This document shows, piece by piece, positions 8,239-9,325 of a DNA stretch of 9,325 bases; position 1 is the first letter of the stretch; each line of letters opens with the position of its first letter. Origin of the DNA: JACQQW01 sp964520655 (GTDB lineage: Bacteria; Omnitrophota; Gorgyraeia; Zapsychrales; Fredricksoniimonadaceae); the NCBI GenBank assembly GCA_964520655.1, contig CAZFNI010000036.1, positions 1 through 9,325 on the forward strand, given 5' to 3'. The notes under the pieces were generated by a model. It had not been told where the DNA came from and searched no databases. It worked only from the letters and a program-made list of their open reading frames with translations. The position numbers and the translations under genes are program-made.

Positions 8239-8897
8239 TGAAACCATTGATCGTACTTGTTGCGGATCATCAAGATACCAACGCCCAGTTGATAAAGCTG
8301 GGCGTTGGTCTTTTAGAGATCCGCGTCGATCTTTTTCCTGATCCGTCCCTGGAATTTGCTGTTGCCCAGTTTAAAGAGCGTCGTCAATGCCGTATCCCGC
8401 TCTTGCTGACCGTCCGCAATGACAAAAAAGAGGGGGCTAAGCGGACCATGAGCGATGCCAAGAAATGGATCCTGCTTCAGACGCTCTTGCCGTTATGCGA
8501 TTGGGTGGACATTGAATTGTCGTCGCCGTTATGCGCCAGGGTCGTTATGCTGGCCAAGCGTTTGAAAAAGAAGGTGGTCATCTCCGTCCATGATTTTAAG
8601 CGTACGCCCCGCAATTTTGAAGAGCTCAACCTCAAAGCAAAATCCGCCGGGGCCGACGCGGTCAAATTCGCTTTCTTTGCCAGTGATGAGTCTGACCTGT
8701 TGCGTTTGATCGACTTCACTCATGCGCATCGTCGGGATAATTTGGTCACGATGTGTGTTGGACCGCTGGGGCCATTGTCGCGTCTGGTACTGCCGTTGTT
8801 CGGCAGCCGCTGGGTCTATACATTCCTGAAGAACTCAACTGCCCCCGGTCAGCTGGATATTAAAAACCTGCAGCGCCTGATGGATCTTGCCCTTTAA
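8238..8897 (+). CDS. aroD: Type I 3-dehydroquinate dehydratase
   Basis: The enzyme converts 3-dehydroquinate to 3-dehydroshikimate, the third step of the shikimate pathway to aromatic amino acids, through a Schiff base on lysine. The 219-residue protein has every expected active-site element of the type I (class I aldolase-like barrel) family: LEIRVDL (26-32), TVRNDKKEG (58-66), DWVDIEL (88-94), catalytic His118 in ISVHDFKRTP, Schiff-base Lys143 in ADAVKFA, GPLGPLSR (175-182) and the APGQ loop (202-205). It is close to the usual 220-250 residues. The ATG overlaps the rpoD stop by one base (TAATG), which implies translation by reinitiation after rpoD. No strong Shine-Dalgarno sequence is present, only a distant AGAGGGTG near 8217. 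Oddly, a terminator-like hairpin lies within codons 14-25. No other shikimate gene is in the window. Confidence 0.93.
   Translation: MKPLIVLVADHQDTNAQLIKLGVGLLEIRVDLFPDPSLEFAVAQFKERRQCRIPLLLTVRNDKKEGAKRTMSDAKKWILLQTLLPLCDWVDIELSSPLCARVVMLAKRLKKKVVISVHDFKRTPRNFEELNLKAKSAGADAVKFAFFASDESDLLRLIDFTHAHRRDNLVTMCVGPLGPLSRLVLPLFGSRWVYTFLKNSTAPGQLDIKNLQRLMDLAL
8277..8314 (+). terminator. Intrinsic-terminator-like hairpin after rpoD, inside the aroD coding region
   Basis: ACCAACGCCCAG (8277-8288) and CTGGGCGTTGGT (8298-8309) are perfect 12-base inverted copies, eight of the 12 pairs being G-C, with a 9-base loop. TCTTTT (8309-8314) follows directly. This is the shape of a Rho-independent terminator on the + strand, beginning 38 bases after the rpoD stop. 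It overlaps the start of aroD, so ribosomes entering aroD would melt it. It may set the rpoD-to-aroD transcript ratio. Confidence 0.65.
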
Positions 8898-8924
8898 GAA
8901 GGATTTCCCTCCAGTCGAAGTCCC

Positions 8925-8954
8925 TTGGAAAGCGCATTATATATATGATATAGT
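8925..8954 (+). promoter_or_regulatory. Sigma-70 type promoter of the secreted-protein gene (leaderless geometry)
   Basis: TTGGAA (8925-8930, 4/6) and TATAGT (8949-8954, 5/6) are separated by 18 bases. The -10 box ends six bases before the GTG at 8961, the same distance as for smc, so the transcript would begin at or beside the start codon. No clear terminator for aroD is visible in the spacer 8898-8960. Confidence 0.55.
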
Positions 8955-8960
8955 TTACCT

Positions 8961-9325
8961 GTGAGGATCCCCGGTAAAATAGACAATATTATTTCTGTCC
9001 TCGTGTGCGCTGCGTTCTTTTTGCAGCCGTTTAGCCAAAGCAATGGTTATGCGCAGGAATTGGTTTTGCCCGTTCCGGGGACGATGGTCGATCTGAGTGT
9101 TCCCGCCGTCCCGGCCTTGCTCAAAGGTATAAAAGTCCATCCTGAAAATCCATTTCAGCTTGAATTTATTTTAGACAAAGGCGCTGGAACGGGGTCTGCA
9201 GCATTAAAAGCAGAGTCGACAAAGCTTATCAAATATTTTCTCACCAGCCTTACCGTTCCCGAAAAAGACCTGTGGGTCAACTTAAGCCCTTATGAAAAAG
9301 ACCGCATCGTGCCGGAAAGTTTTGG
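8961..9325 (+). CDS. Secreted protein of a large uncharacterised family, N-terminal part (partial, 3' end outside window)
   Basis: The frame is open from GTG 8961 to the window end, giving 121 residues. An in-frame TGA at 8946 and the lack of other start codons between leave GTG 8961 as the only sensible start. The next GTG (9003) would cut into the export signal. A Sec signal peptide is clear: basic Arg2 and Lys6, a hydrophobic core at about 10-24 and a probable cleavage in NGYA|QE after residue 31. The mature part has KGIKVHPENPFQLEF (55-69), KLIKYFLTSL (88-97) and WVNLSPYEKDRIVPESF (105-121). I recognise these blocks from long, exported hypothetical proteins that occur in many copies in Omnitrophota genomes. 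Their function is unknown to me. The signal peptide is certain, the family placement comes from memory, and no role can be assigned. Confidence 0.85.
   Translation, partial: MRIPGKIDNIISVLVCAAFFLQPFSQSNGYAQELVLPVPGTMVDLSVPAVPALLKGIKVHPENPFQLEFILDKGAGTGSAALKAESTKLIKYFLTSLTVPEKDLWVNLSPYEKDRIVPESF

Noticed and set aside
8961..9053. Lipoprotein signal at Cys16 of the secreted protein
   Set aside because: The sequence before the cysteine is LV, with Val at -1 where Gly, Ala or Ser is needed, so a standard Sec signal cleaved after GYA fits better.

Overview
This window looks like a piece of a bacterial chromosome, most likely from Candidatus Omnitrophota (formerly OP3). The housekeeping genes are generic. 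The lineage call rests on two partial genes at the edges, which resemble my memory of a large secreted protein family common in that phylum. This is pattern recognition, not a database result. No RNA genes, CRISPR arrays, insertion sequences or phage genes are visible. All genes lie on the + strand and are tightly packed.

Layout: (1) 1-774, the 3' end of a large uncharacterised protein. (2) 775-827, a short AT-rich spacer with a good sigma-70 promoter placed so that smc would be transcribed without a leader. (3) 828-4187, smc, a chromosome-organising ATPase with intact ATPase motifs, a very small hinge and a proline/acidic linker before the C-terminal head. (4) 4188-4341, a 154-base spacer with a GC-rich hairpin overlapping a strong promoter. 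(5) 4342-8897, an apparent operon of a CvpA-family membrane protein, dnaG (primase), rpoD (housekeeping sigma factor) and aroD (type I 3-dehydroquinate dehydratase), whose members overlap or are separated by only 5 bases. (6) 8898-8960, a second promoter positioned for leaderless transcription. (7) 8961-9325, the start of a secreted protein that runs off the window.

The dnaG-rpoD pair is the core of the classical macromolecular synthesis operon, linking replication priming to transcription initiation. The usual rpsU is absent, a CvpA-type membrane gene precedes dnaG, and aroD is attached behind rpoD. smc lies upstream under its own promoter.

The observations most worth following are: a 12-bp perfect hairpin with a T-rich tail, shaped like an intrinsic terminator, inside the first codons of aroD just after rpoD; two promoters whose -10 boxes end six bases before a start codon with no Shine-Dalgarno sequence; an SMC hinge about one third of the normal size; and what may be the C-terminal and N-terminal parts of one unstudied secreted protein family bracketing the cluster.
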